A stretch of 5,496 bases of DNA from Desulfovibrio desulfuricans (GTDB lineage Bacteria > Desulfobacterota > Desulfovibrionia > Desulfovibrionales > Desulfovibrionaceae), in NCBI GenBank assembly GCA_003251995.1, contig QKDT01000431.1:1-5496 (forward strand). The letters run 5' to 3'. A program made the translations under genes and the position numbers. Below the pieces are notes generated by a model. It had not been told where the DNA came from. It ran no database searches and saw only the letters and a program-made list of their open reading frames with translations. Positions 5,171-5,496 of the stretch are shown one piece after another. Positions within the stretch are counted from its first letter, which is position 1, and each line of letters starts with the position of its first letter.

Positions 5171-5496
5171 CTATTGAAAATACTTCTTGGTTTCAGCCAC
5201 TACTATGGGGCTTAATGCAAGCAATGCCACCAGATTGGGAAAGGCCATACACGCATTGGTGATATCAGCCATATACCAGATTGGCCTCAGTGACAGATAC
5301 GGAGCAACTGCAACGCACAAAATATAGATTATTTTGTAGGTCATTACATGCTTGACTCCACCTGTAAGATACACAACGCACCGTTCGCCGTAGTAATTCC
5401 ATCCAATGATCGTTGTAAAAGAAAAAAACATCAGCCCTATGGAGACAACATACATCCCCATATCACCCGCCATACCTGCGTTGAAAGCGGCATTAG
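5171..5496 (-). CDS. Na+/alanine (AGCS-family) symporter, C-terminal part
   Basis: The last 107 residues of a sodium:amino-acid symporter of the alanine/glycine:cation (AGCS) family, an inner-membrane importer of alanine or glycine. The gene continues past the right edge; an ATG at 5473 lies inside the protein, because the frame stays open to 5496 with family-like residues (NAAFNAG) ahead of it. The diagnostic AGCS segment reads GLMFFSFTTIIGWNYYGERC, just after that internal Met. It is followed by further membrane helices, a block PIWYMADITNACMAFPNLVALLALSP that matches the conserved W-x-x-AD...MA-x-PN-x-x-ALL pattern, and the cytoplasmic end VVAETKKYF. The gene is convergent with the CDP-sugar operon and appears unrelated to it. 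It looks more AT-rich than its neighbours. The terminator candidate is the hairpin at 5042-5089. Confidence 0.92.
   Translation of the reverse strand, partial: NAAFNAGMAGDMGMYVVSIGLMFFSFTTIIGWNYYGERCVVYLTGGVKHVMTYKIIYILCVAVAPYLSLRPIWYMADITNACMAFPNLVALLALSPIVVAETKKYFQ

Noticed and set aside
1..5496. CRISPR array, tRNA, transposase or attachment site
   Set aside because: No regularly spaced repeats, tRNA-like cloverleaf, transposase/integrase motifs or paired direct repeats at element ends were found.

Overview
This window looks like a chromosomal segment of a sulfate-reducing deltaproteobacterium of the Desulfovibrio type. That is an inference from moderately high GC, high-GC3 codon use in the central genes, the divergent lipoprotein and the familiar look of the proteins. 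No rRNA or other marker gene is present to prove it. No tRNA, CRISPR array, transposase or integrase was seen.

Layout. Bases 1-572 hold no secure gene. The first ~250 bases are AT-richer with ambiguous open frames, and 286-471 is a strongly palindromic, repeat-like stretch. A putative lipoprotein gene (573-1247) reads leftward from a promoter candidate near 1298-1326. A plus-strand operon follows: rfbF (1446-2210, glucose-1-phosphate cytidylyltransferase), rfbG (2338-3453, CDP-glucose 4,6-dehydratase), a small RmlC-like cupin (3453-3950, sugar 3,5-epimerase family) and a UbiA-superfamily membrane prenyltransferase (3952-4929). The last three genes are packed almost without gaps. The rfbF-rfbG spacer is 127 bases and contains a perfect 9-bp hairpin that may form a pseudoknot. 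Two strong hairpins at 5046-5138 separate this operon from a convergent, partial AGCS-family Na+/alanine symporter gene (5171-5496, minus strand) that runs off the right edge.

How the genes work together. RfbF makes CDP-glucose from CTP and glucose-1-phosphate, and RfbG dehydrates it to CDP-4-keto-6-deoxyglucose. The cupin is positioned to epimerise or otherwise process that keto-sugar. The window has no 3-dehydratase (RfbH/DdhC type), no reductase or aminotransferase and no glycosyltransferase, so the final sugar and its acceptor are unknown. The most unusual point is the UbiA-type prenyltransferase translationally tied to this CDP-sugar module, which hints at a prenylated or quinone-like lipid acceptor or an undescribed glycolipid branch. 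This is a hypothesis from context only.
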